A stretch of 6,114 nt of DNA. Origin: Acetobacteraceae bacterium. GTDB lineage: Bacteria; Pseudomonadota; Alphaproteobacteria; Acetobacterales; Acetobacteraceae. The stretch spans positions 1 to 6,114 of the forward strand of contig JASHVB010000745.1 of the NCBI GenBank assembly GCA_030039695.1, written 5' to 3'. Shown piece after piece: positions 1 through 6,018 of this stretch. The notes beneath the pieces were generated by a model. The model worked only from the letters and a program-made list of their open reading frames with translations, was not told the origin of the DNA and searched no databases. The translations under genes were made by a program, and so were the position numbers. The first letter of the stretch is position 1. Each line of letters opens with the position of its first letter.

Positions 1-231
1 TTGCATGCGAATCAGCGGTAGCTTCAGCCATGTGGCGACGGAGCGCGCGAGCTCGGTCTTGCCGACACCAGCGGGACCTTCGACCAGAATCGGCTTCCGC
101 AAATGATGGGCGAGATAAACCGCCGTTGCGATCTGTCTACTTGGAATATAGCCGGCCGACCGCAGACCCTGCTCCACGGCCTCGATCGAGGGCAGGGTCA
201 GGTTGGGCCCCGGCGGGGAGAGGTCGTTCAC
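1..231 (-). CDS. MoxR/CoxD-type AAA+ ATPase, N-terminal part (runs off the left edge)
   Basis: The visible 77 residues begin VNDLSPPGPNLTLPSIEAV and contain a perfect Walker A loop, GPAGVGKT, at residues 52-59. Before it is the family phrase KPILVEG and after it ELARSVATWLKLPLIRMQ. This layout is that of MoxR-type AAA+ ATPases, particularly the CoxD-like branch, in which the strand after the Walker helix reads LIRxQ. Members act as cytoplasmic chaperone-like ATPases, often with a von Willebrand factor A (CoxE-type) partner, in metal-centre insertion or complex assembly. Walker B, sensor and arginine-finger regions lie outside the window. No ATG is available: an in-frame TGA lies at minus 252-250 and two tandem GTG codons follow (234-232 and 231-229). 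I chose the second because GGAG at 241-238 is 6 nt from it but only 3 nt from the first. The family call is firm; the process it serves is unknown because its downstream partners are not visible. Confidence 0.88.
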   Translation of the reverse strand, partial: MNDLSPPGPNLTLPSIEAVEQGLRSAGYIPSRQIATAVYLAHHLRKPILVEGPAGVGKTELARSVATWLKLPLIRMQ

Positions 232-237
232 CACTGG

Positions 238-241
238 CTCC
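238..241 (-). promoter_or_regulatory. Ribosome binding site for the MoxR-type gene
   Basis: Read on the minus strand, GGAG (241-238) precedes two tandem GTG codons. The spacing of 6 nt to the second GTG is what selects the start at 231. The site abuts the palindrome at 242-257, so folding of that palindrome in the mRNA would place a stem directly against the Shine-Dalgarno sequence. Confidence 0.5.
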
Positions 242-257
242 GCTACTGTTCAGTAGC
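242..257. repeat. 16-bp palindrome upstream of the MoxR-type gene
   Basis: GCTACTG-TT-CAGTAGC has two perfect 7-bp arms (242-248 and 251-257) around a 2-nt centre. It lies 10 bp upstream of the GTG start at 231 and touches its GGAG. A compact palindrome in this place could be an operator for a dimeric repressor. With only a 2-nt loop it would be a strained hairpin in RNA, so a DNA site is the better guess. A TTGACA hexamer lies further upstream on the minus strand (286-281), but I see no good -10 box at 16-18 bp from it, so the promoter is not established. Confidence 0.4.
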
Positions 258-608
258 TCCCTGACAGGCGGGGGGAGGAATGTCAAACGACGGGCCGGCG
301 CAGAAGTGCCAACAGCCGACGGAAGATTGATCGCTACCAGATGTGGTGTCATGCCGCTTGCGTGCGGCGGTGCCCTCACGCCCGCGCCATGCTGTTGGAT
401 ACACCCCGGCTCGATGTCGTGGTGACCGACGATCGTCTGACGAGGTATAGGCGAACTACAGCATGTTTTCGGCGATTGGGCGCCCTTAAGCGATGCCCGG
501 CTGACTATTGAGGTGGTCGTTGCGCTTGTGTTCCCGCTCCGTATGGCTGGCATTGAGCCTGAACGGCGAGCTGCGGACCGTCGCGATCTCAGCAACACGG
601 CGCAACGA
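258..608. other. Intergenic stretch without a convincing gene
   Basis: This stretch lies between the start of the MoxR-type gene and the end of the DUF4239 gene, both on the minus strand. Open frames exist on both strands, but none has a good ribosome binding site together with a recognisable domain. The minus-strand frame 137-598 runs through the real MoxR start region and has arginine- and serine-rich composition typical of a shadow frame. On the plus strand, ATG at 280 follows GGAGG by only 1-2 nt and stops after 16 codons. One short plus-strand segment (about 389-442) reads like part of a response-regulator receiver domain and could be a gene remnant. The promoter of the MoxR-type gene should lie here; a TTGACA on the minus strand at 286-281 is the only clear hexamer. 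Confidence 0.5.
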
Positions 609-633
609 GCGGCGGTCCCCGAACGATCGCCGC
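609..633 (-). terminator. Hairpin just after the DUF4239 stop codon, possible weak terminator
   Basis: Positions 609-617 can pair with 625-633 around a 7-nt loop, giving a GC-rich 9-bp stem. On the minus-strand RNA one of those pairs is an A-C mismatch. The hairpin begins 4 nt beyond the TAA of the minus-strand gene (640-638). No run of U follows, so it does not meet the usual intrinsic-terminator definition. It may aid Rho-dependent termination or protect the 3' end of the mRNA. Confidence 0.3.
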
Positions 634-637
634 CGGG

Positions 638-1441
638 TTACTTCTGCGCTTCCATCATATGCGCCAGAGCATCGTGCATGTCCTGGCTTGAGATCGCCAT
701 CAACCCGCGGTACGGACGGCTGAGATCGGTGATCACGAACACCACACTGCTGAGCGAGACAGCGCACAGCAGGACGCCAAGCAGCGCGACTCGGTTCCGC
801 GGCGCGGCCAACCCTAGGGCGAGGAAGGCCGCCATCAGCCAGAACACCAGAATCCAGAAGAATGGGGCGGAAAAGCTCGTGCCGGCGTCTTCGATCACGC
901 GCAACCTGGCCTGCATGCTATCACGATAGGCGAGGCGGCAGTCGTCAGCGGTGCGGACCTCGACCGCCGTCGTGGGATCGAGCATGCGGATCTGCTGACC
1001 GATCCGGTTCATGAGACCGGCAAGCAGGGGGGTTCCGCCGACTACCGGCATGCCCGCGGTACTCGGATAGCTTATGCCCCTGGGCGGCGGTTCGTGTGGC
1101 CACGTGCTGGCAATGACCGCCGCCGTATAGGCTGCCAGGTTTTGCCGCACCGGTGCCGTCGCACGGCCATAGTCGCGCAGGCAGTCGTCGAGCACGGTCA
1201 GGCGCAGCGCGTAGTTGTGCCGATCACGTGCGGCGTAGTCGTAAGACGTCTTCACCGATGCGGTCAGCAAACTCAGCACCAGCGCAGCAAAGGTTACCAA
1301 CATGCCGATGACCAGTTGCATGGTCTCAATGGTCTCGCGCGTCCGATAGGTCTCCGGCAGACGAGAACGCAGGACGCGGCCGCACCAGGCGCTCAGGAGT
1401 AGCAACGCGAGCGTGATGATCGACATCCAAAAGTCGTGCAT
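638..1441 (-). CDS. DUF4239 (bestrophin-like) four-helix membrane protein
   Basis: This is a 267-residue inner-membrane protein with two hydrophobic helices near each end: about residues 4-24, 42-62, 193-213 and 217-237. Between them lies a soluble stretch of about 130 residues (63-192) with many charged residues. After the last helix comes DLSRPYRGLMAIS (239-251), matching the D-L-x-x-P-[FY]-x-G motif that marks DUF4239 proteins. Length and the 2+2 helix layout fit that family. It is called bestrophin-like on fold similarity, but no transport role is proven, so ion-channel activity is only a suggestion. The ATG at 1441 is supported by AGGA six nt upstream on the minus strand. It is transcribed divergently from the acyl-CoA dehydrogenase operon, and the two share the 162-bp region 1442-1603. 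A functional link to the catabolic genes is not evident. Confidence 0.8.
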   Translation of the reverse strand: MHDFWMSIITLALLLLSAWCGRVLRSRLPETYRTRETIETMQLVIGMLVTFAALVLSLLTASVKTSYDYAARDRHNYALRLTVLDDCLRDYGRATAPVRQNLAAYTAAVIASTWPHEPPPRGISYPSTAGMPVVGGTPLLAGLMNRIGQQIRMLDPTTAVEVRTADDCRLAYRDSMQARLRVIEDAGTSFSAPFFWILVFWLMAAFLALGLAAPRNRVALLGVLLCAVSLSSVVFVITDLSRPYRGLMAISSQDMHDALAHMMEAQK

Positions 1442-1546
1442 AAGCGGTCCTGTCAGGCATTCCCGGTGAGAAGTCCCGGACCGATCGCGTCTGTCAATGA
1501 TACGCAGGTAGTACGGTCTCCAGGTCGTTGCGCGGATATTGGTCTC

Positions 1547-1561
1547 GCGTGGCGCCCACGC
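1547..1561. repeat. Inverted repeat, candidate operator of the catabolic operon
   Basis: GCGTGG-CGC-CCACGC has 6-bp arms (1547-1552 and 1556-1561). It lies between the candidate -35 (1539-1544) and -10 (1563-1568) elements of the rightward promoter, where a bound repressor would block RNA polymerase. The arms are short and GC-rich, so chance is a real possibility. No regulator gene is in the window. Confidence 0.3.
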
Positions 1562-1589
1562 CTAAAGTGCCTGCCCGACCGAACGGCAC

Positions 1590-1593
1590 AGGA
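1590..1593 (+). promoter_or_regulatory. Ribosome binding site deciding the dehydrogenase start
   Basis: AGGA, followed by AA, lies 10 nt before ATG 1604. The spacing is a little long but acceptable. The longer frame from ATG 1436 would overlap the DUF4239 start codon region and add 56 residues without family similarity. Confidence 0.5.
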
Positions 1594-1603
1594 AACGCCC
1601 CGC

Positions 1604-2770
1604 ATGGACTTCCACATCAGCCCGCAACAGCGTGAAATGGTCGCCTCAGTGCGCGAGCTCGCGCAATCGGAGTTCAAGCCCGTCGCTCAACGCTGGATGG
1701 ACGGAACCTTCCCCTGGGAGAACATGAAGAAGCTCGCCGCGCTCGGCGTGCTTGGCATGTCGGTGCCGGAGGAATACGGCGGATTAGGCCTGCCCATTCT
1801 CGACACCGCACTGATCCTAGAAGAGATCGCCAAGGTCGATTACGTCACTGCGATGGCGGTACTGGGCGAGGCCGGGGTGCAGACCCGCGTGATTGCCCGT
1901 TACGCGCCGCAGTCCATTCGTGAGCGCATCCTGCCGAATGTCGTCAGCGGGGACTGCATTTTGGCGATCTGCATGACCGAGCCGCACGCCGGCACCGACG
2001 TCGCCAACTACCGCACAAACGCCCGCATCCTCGGCGACCGCGTCATCCTGAAAGGCACCAAGACGCTGATCAGCCGCGCCCCGGAAGCCGGTATGTTTGT
2101 CGTATTCACTCGCATCGACGGCAAGCCCGGTCGCGAGGGCATCGGCTGCGTTCTGTTGGAGCCCAACACCAAGGGCTTTGCGGTCACCGGCACGTTCCAC
2201 ACCATGGGCGGGGAGAACCTGCACGAAATCCAGTTCGACGATTGCGAACTTCCATTGGAGAATCTTGTCCTCCGCGAGGACGGCTTTCGCCGCCTGCTCA
2301 CTGCGTTCAACACTCAGCGCTGCCTGAACCCGTCCATCTCGCTCGGCCTGGCCGAAGGCGCTTTCGATGAGGCGGTAAACTACGTCCGGGAGCGCACCGT
2401 GTTCGGCAAGCCGATTGCTGACCACCAGGGCATCCGCTGGAAGCTCGCCGACATGTTCCGCGACATCGAAGCGGGCAGGGGCCTCCTGTATCGTGCCTGC
2501 CTAACCGCCAATCCGTTCCCCGACCCATTCATGGCAGCCACGGCCAAGGTGTTCTGCAACGAGATGTCGCTGCGCGTGACCAGCGAGGCGGTGCAGATGC
2601 ATGGCGGATTCGGATTCACCGACGAATATCCCGTGTCGCGTTTCTATCGCGGCGCTCGCTACGGCACCATCGGCGGTGGTACCACGGAAACGCTGCGTGA
2701 CCTGATTGGCAAGAAGATCGTTGCCGACGTAAACTTCAGCCACGGCATTTTAGGACTCGGGACTTACTGA
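1604..2770 (+). CDS. Acyl-CoA dehydrogenase family flavoprotein, atypical active site
   Basis: At 388 residues it has the usual acyl-CoA dehydrogenase size and three-domain order: helical N-terminus (about 1-118), beta domain (119-225) and helical C-terminus (226-375). Family marks are PEEYGG (55-60), the flavin-domain motif MTEPHAGTDV (124-133), RTVFGKP (264-270), WKLADM (279-284) and QMHGGFGF (331-338). Such enzymes are cytoplasmic FAD proteins that introduce an alpha-beta double bond into acyl-CoA and pass electrons to ETF. The active site is odd. The segment aligning with I-Y-E-G-T of medium-chain enzymes reads IGGGT (356-360), so the glutamate is Gly358. The alternative base position used by isovaleryl-CoA dehydrogenase appears as Gln238 in NTQRC. 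The flavin-stacking Trp position reads Leu155. The start at 1604 is preferred over the upstream ATG at 1436, because similarity begins at MDFHISPQQ and AGGA lies at 1590-1593. The gene opens a tight operon; the hydrolase starts 15 nt after its stop. Confidence 0.92.
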   Translation: MDFHISPQQREMVASVRELAQSEFKPVAQRWMDGTFPWENMKKLAALGVLGMSVPEEYGGLGLPILDTALILEEIAKVDYVTAMAVLGEAGVQTRVIARYAPQSIRERILPNVVSGDCILAICMTEPHAGTDVANYRTNARILGDRVILKGTKTLISRAPEAGMFVVFTRIDGKPGREGIGCVLLEPNTKGFAVTGTFHTMGGENLHEIQFDDCELPLENLVLREDGFRRLLTAFNTQRCLNPSISLGLAEGAFDEAVNYVRERTVFGKPIADHQGIRWKLADMFRDIEAGRGLLYRACLTANPFPDPFMAATAKVFCNEMSLRVTSEAVQMHGGFGFTDEYPVSRFYRGARYGTIGGGTTETLRDLIGKKIVADVNFSHGILGLGTY

Positions 2771-2785
2771 ACAGGGGGTGACGCC

Positions 2786-3922
2786 ATGAAGCACCTGGCA
2801 TGCCTCATCTGGTTGGCATGTCTGGTGCTTTGGCGCACGCCACCGGCCGGTGCGACCGTCACGCAGTTGCCAGGCCTGATCCGCGAGCCCGCCACACTGC
2901 ATGTCACCCTGCCGAATGGGAACACAGCCGATCTTGAATCGCTGGTCACTCGCCCGGCCCGTCCGGGTCGCTTCCCGCTGGTCATCATCAACCACGGCTT
3001 CCCACGCGACCGCTATGCGGTTTCGCGCATGACACCGGAAGCGTATTCCGGCCCGGCCATCGTGTTCGCGCAGCATGGCTACGCCGTGGCCGTGGTGAAT
3101 CGCCGCGGCTTCGGCTGGTCGTCAGGTCTGGCCGATGTGCCGGCAAGTCCCTGCGATGGTCGGCACTATGAACGCGAAGGCCGCGCCTCGGCGGTGGATA
3201 TCGTCGCCGCGGTGATTGCGCTGCGCCGGGAGCCATGGGTCGATCCAGATCGCATCGTCCTGCTTGGCCATTCCTCCGGCGGGCTTGGTGTGCTGGCGGC
3301 AGCTGCGGGACCGCTCCCTGGCGTTGTTGGCATATTGAATTTTGCCGGCGGCCGCGGTTCAATCCGTCCGGATTTTGTCTGCAATCCCGATGGGCTGGTC
3401 CGGTCGATGCAAGACTTCGGTGCGCGAACGCACCTGCCCAGCCTTTGGCTGTACTCCGTGAACGACCATTTCTTCGGCCCGGCGATCGCACGGCAGATGT
3501 TCGATGCCTACACCGGCGCCGGTGCGTCGGCTGAGTTCTACCGGGCGCCGGCATTTGCCAACGACGGTCACCAGTTGATTTTAGCAACCGAATCGCGATT
3601 GTGGTGGCCGCGGGTGGCGTCATTCCTGGAGAAATTGCGTCTGCCGACCGCAACCGCGGTTGCTTCAACACCGCAGCCTGTTGTGCCCGATCCGCCAGGA
3701 CTCGGTGCACACGGCAAGGCGGACTTCGGCGGCTACCTATCATCGCGCGCTTACGAAAAGGCGTTCGCTACTGACGGGCGCGGACACCACAGCCGCGCAT
3801 TCGGGCGTCGCACGCAGGAAGCCGCCGCGTCCGACGCGATCACGCACTGCCGGGACCAGGGCTGGCAATGCCACGTCTATGCGATCGGCAACACACTGTC
3901 GGTCACGACCGGCAAAGAGTGA
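2786..3922 (+). CDS. Exported alpha/beta hydrolase with a C-terminal Cys-containing module
   Basis: The 378-residue product begins with a signal peptide: MKH, a hydrophobic core at 4-16, and a likely cleavage after AGA at residue 23. It should therefore act in the periplasm or outside the cell. The alpha/beta-hydrolase core spans about 35-285. It has the oxyanion strand IINHGFP (67-73), the nucleophile elbow GHSSGG (161-166, Ser163), a probable acid Asp227 in SVNDHFFG, and a probable His262 in NDGHQL. The layout is close to dienelactone hydrolase-like and peptidase S9-like esterases. After a Pro/Ala/Val-rich linker (288-305) comes a separate module (about 314-375) with YEKAFATD, a GHHSRAFGRRT stretch, and Cys355 and Cys362, possibly a disulfide. 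AGGGGG at 2773-2778 is a good ribosome binding site. The 15-nt gap to the dehydrogenase implies co-transcription. The substrate is not determined; an ester or lactone is the safest guess. Confidence 0.85.
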   Translation: MKHLACLIWLACLVLWRTPPAGATVTQLPGLIREPATLHVTLPNGNTADLESLVTRPARPGRFPLVIINHGFPRDRYAVSRMTPEAYSGPAIVFAQHGYAVAVVNRRGFGWSSGLADVPASPCDGRHYEREGRASAVDIVAAVIALRREPWVDPDRIVLLGHSSGGLGVLAAAAGPLPGVVGILNFAGGRGSIRPDFVCNPDGLVRSMQDFGARTHLPSLWLYSVNDHFFGPAIARQMFDAYTGAGASAEFYRAPAFANDGHQLILATESRLWWPRVASFLEKLRLPTATAVASTPQPVVPDPPGLGAHGKADFGGYLSSRAYEKAFATDGRGHHSRAFGRRTQEAAASDAITHCRDQGWQCHVYAIGNTLSVTTGKE

Positions 3923-3991
3923 GTGCCACTGCGAGGCACAGCTTATAGCCATGCACCCCAGCTTCCGCGTAAAGTCTGAGCCAACGAATCC

Positions 3992-4000
3992 GGGGAGGAG
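3992..4000 (+). promoter_or_regulatory. Strong ribosome binding site before the acyl-CoA synthetase
   Basis: GGGGAGGAG lies 9 nt before ATG 4010. A closer ATG at 4002 opens only the three-codon frame ATG CGT CCA TGA, whose stop overlaps the real start (4010-4013 reads ATGA). The 4010 start is therefore the only one that gives the long product. Confidence 0.6.
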
Positions 4001-4009
4001 CATGCGTCC

Positions 4010-5701
4010 ATGACCCAGGCCCCCAGTTACGCCAACGGCCCATCCAGCGTTCCGCTGCTTGGCGAGACGATCGGCGCGCATTTCGACCGCACTGTGGCGC
4101 GCTGGCCCGATCGCCCGGCGCTGATCGTGCACCAGCAAGGCAAACGCTGGACCTGGCGCGATCTCGGCGAGCGTGTAGATGCTTTTGCCGCCGGCCTGAT
4201 CGCACTGGGATTGCAGCCCGGTGAGCGCGTCGGCATCTGGTCGCCGAACAACGCCGAATGGGTGGTGACGCAATTCGCCACCGCGAAGGCGGGGTTAATT
4301 CTGGTCAATATCAATCCTGCCTATCGCCTGGCGGAACTGGAATACGCGCTGATCAAGGTCGGCTGCCGCGCGCTGGTCACGGCGACGTCGTTCAAGACGT
4401 CCGACTATGTCGGCATGGTCAACACGCTGGCGCCGGAACTGCGGCGCGCGCGGCCGGGCCACCTGGACTCGGCGAAGTTGCCAGCCCTGCGGGTGGTCAT
4501 CCAGATCGGCGCGCCGGCCGCGCCTGGCATGATCGCGTTCGACAGCGTCTACGCCATGGGCGAGGCGGAACACCGCGTGGCGTTGCAGGAACTGGGCGAG
4601 CGGTTGCAGTTCGACGAACCGATCAACATCCAGTTCACGTCCGGGACGACTGGTCTGCCAAAGGGCGCCACGCTGACCCACCACAATATCCTCAACAATG
4701 GTTATTTCCTCGGCGAGGCGATGCGCTACACGCCGGAGGACAAGGTCTGTATCCCAGTGCCGCTGTATCACTGCTTCGGCATGGTGATCGGCAATCTGGC
4801 ATGCATGACCCATGGCTCGGCAATGGTACTGCCGGGCGAGGGATTCGATCCGCTCGCCACCTTGCAGACGGTGGCGGAGGAGCGCTGCACGTCCCTGTAT
4901 GGTGTGCCGACCATGTTTATCGCCGAGCTCGATCATCCGGAATTCGGCAATTTCGACCTCAACAGTCTGCGCACCGGCATGATGGCGGGGTCACCGTGTC
5001 CAATCGAGGTGATGCGTCGCTGCATCCGCGACATGAACTTGCGAGAAATGACTATTGGCTACGGTATGACGGAGACCAGTCCGGTCAGCACGCAGACTGC
5101 GTTGGACGATCCGCTGGAGCGCCGCGTGGCCACGGTCGGCCGCGTGCATCCTCACGTGGAGATCAAGATCATCGGCCCGGATGGCCGCGTCGTACCGCGC
5201 GGCACGCCGGGTGAGTTTTGCACCCGCGGCTATTCGGTGATGCTCGGCTACTGGGATGATGAGGAACGCACGAAACAAGCAGTGGATGCGACCGGCTGGA
5301 TGCACACTGGTGACCTGGCAACGATGGACACCGACGGTTATTGCAACATTGTCGGCCGGATCAAGGACATGGTGATTCGCGGCGGTGAGAATGTCTATCC
5401 ACGGGAGGTAGAAGAGTTCCTCTATCGCCATCCGAAAATTCAGGACGTGACGGTGTTCGGCGTGCCGGATGAACGCTACGGCGAGGAGATCTGTGCCTGG
5501 ATCAAGATTCGCGTGGGAGAGACACTGACCGCAGAGGAGGTGCGCGATTTTTGCCGCGACCAGATCGCGCATTACAAGGTGCCACGGCATATTCGCTTCG
5601 TCGATGAGTTTCCGATGACGGTGACGGGAAAGATCCAAAAGTTCATCATGCGCGAGCGGATGGTGGGGGACCTTGGCATAAAAGAGGCCGAGACCGCCTG
5701 A
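4010..5701 (+). CDS. AMP-forming acyl-CoA synthetase, ACSF2-like
   Basis: The enzyme activates a carboxylic acid with ATP to an acyl-adenylate and then forms the CoA thioester. All core motifs of the ANL superfamily are present in order: P-loop [10 protein letters not shown] (210-219), YHCFGM (253-258), GYGMTETSP (350-358), the ATP-ribose motif TGDLA with Asp435, the hinge [13 protein letters not shown] (449-461), and the catalytic lysine Lys541 in TVTGKIQK. Its 563 residues are the full length for the family. The phrase [20 protein letters not shown] and the C-terminal sequence resemble the ACSF2 branch, annotated for medium-chain or other fatty acids. It has no signal peptide, so it is cytoplasmic. 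An 87-nt gap follows the hydrolase with no convincing terminator, so the same transcript is likely. It probably supplies the CoA ester for the dehydrogenase upstream. Family call is very firm; substrate is open. Confidence 0.95.
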   Translation: MTQAPSYANGPSSVPLLGETIGAHFDRTVARWPDRPALIVHQQGKRWTWRDLGERVDAFAAGLIALGLQPGERVGIWSPNNAEWVVTQFATAKAGLILVNINPAYRLAELEYALIKVGCRALVTATSFKTSDYVGMVNTLAPELRRARPGHLDSAKLPALRVVIQIGAPAAPGMIAFDSVYAMGEAEHRVALQELGERLQFDEPINIQFTSGTTGLPKGATLTHHNILNNGYFLGEAMRYTPEDKVCIPVPLYHCFGMVIGNLACMTHGSAMVLPGEGFDPLATLQTVAEERCTSLYGVPTMFIAELDHPEFGNFDLNSLRTGMMAGSPCPIEVMRRCIRDMNLREMTIGYGMTETSPVSTQTALDDPLERRVATVGRVHPHVEIKIIGPDGRVVPRGTPGEFCTRGYSVMLGYWDDEERTKQAVDATGWMHTGDLATMDTDGYCNIVGRIKDMVIRGGENVYPREVEEFLYRHPKIQDVTVFGVPDERYGEEICAWIKIRVGETLTAEEVRDFCRDQIAHYKVPRHIRFVDEFPMTVTGKIQKFIMRERMVGDLGIKEAETA

Positions 5702-5905
5702 CATGGTCTGCTGCCACCAGGTATCCTGTCCCTCATCCGTCTCTGTGGCGGCTTCCAGTTCCAGTCGGTCGCGGTGGCGACGCCTCTGCTTGTCGCGCAC
5801 GGCTTCAGCTACGCGCGGTCGGGTGCGTTGCTGGGGGTGTTCGTGCTACCGCGCGTCGTCACGACCGTGCCCGCGGATATGCTGGCAGTGCGCATCGCAC
5901 CCTGA
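5702..5905 (+). pseudogene. Relic of an MFS transporter N-terminus
   Basis: The frame beginning at 5702 reads GILSLIRLCGGFQFQSVAV, then TPLLVAHGFSYARSGALLG, then VFVLPRVVTTVPADMLAV, and stops with TGA at 5903-5905. This matches the first two helices of major facilitator transporters of the cyanate/nitrate-carrier-like kind: a [MG]GFQFQS motif in helix 1, PLL(V), then G.L.G...LP..V...P in helix 2. An intact member has about 400 residues; only about 60 remain, and there is no room for the rest before the amidohydrolase at 6019. The fragment has no in-frame ATG. ATG at 5703, one nt after the synthetase stop, is in another frame, so a single-base deletion after an original start there would explain the shift. 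It lies in the same frame as the synthetase, directly behind its stop. The two Pro/Asp/Arg replacements of helix glycines (PRVV, PADM) fit decay. Confidence 0.65.
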
Positions 5906-6018
5906 TGCGCTGATCGACAAATCGCTCGCCGGGGTCTACCGTCCTGCTAACCGCACACGAGCGCCGACCCGACAACAGCGGGCGGTTCAGCCTGACGACA
6001 ATCCAGGAGGACGGTCTA
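5906..6018 (+). other. Spacer between the MFS relic and the amidohydrolase
   Basis: I see no coding sequence and no clear promoter hexamers here. The only strong signal is AGGAGG at 6005-6010, eight nt before the ATG at 6019. The stretch could be the remainder of the deleted MFS gene, but I cannot align any frame in it to that family. Confidence 0.4.

Larger units (their letters stand above)
1442..1603. promoter_or_regulatory. Divergent promoter region between the DUF4239 gene and the catabolic operon
   Basis: The region must hold promoters for both directions. Rightward, TTGGTC (1539-1544), an 18-bp spacer and TAAAGT (1563-1568) form a weak sigma70-like pair. The spacer contains the inverted repeat 1547-1561. 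Leftward, TATCAT (minus 1502-1497) resembles a -10 box but has no good -35 at the right distance, and TTGACA (minus 1497-1492) lacks a good -10. The frame of the dehydrogenase stays open back to 1436, but its product there shows no family similarity, so I treat this as non-coding. Confidence 0.45.

Noticed and set aside
281..286. Minus-strand TTGACA as the -35 box of the MoxR-type gene
   Set aside because: The hexamer at the proper -10 distance reads CAGGGA, which is not a -10 box, so no promoter is claimed.
137..598. Minus-strand 153-residue frame
   Set aside because: It runs through the start region of the MoxR-type gene in a different frame and has Arg/Ser-rich composition with no recognisable domain.
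1436..1603. N-terminal extension of the acyl-CoA dehydrogenase from ATG 1436
   Set aside because: The added 56 residues show no dehydrogenase similarity, the ATG overlaps the DUF4239 start region, and a ribosome binding site and the family's usual N-terminus both point to 1604.
3923..3939. Hairpin GTGCC-N7-GGCAC after the hydrolase stop codon, considered as a terminator
   Set aside because: The stem is only 5 bp and no T-run follows, so it is unlikely to stop transcription between the hydrolase and the synthetase.
4002..4013. Three-codon frame ATG CGT CCA TGA overlapping the synthetase start, considered as a minimal leader peptide
   Set aside because: It sits only 1 nt from the Shine-Dalgarno and such short frames are frequent by chance; nothing else indicates attenuation.
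4258..5214. Plus-strand 318-residue frame inside the synthetase gene
   Set aside because: It is an out-of-frame, Gly/Arg/His-rich shadow of the synthetase with no independent ribosome binding site.
4991..5800. Minus-strand 269-residue frame opposite the acyl-CoA synthetase
   Set aside because: The plus strand carries intact synthetase motifs throughout; the His/Arg-rich minus frame is the expected antisense shadow in GC-rich DNA.
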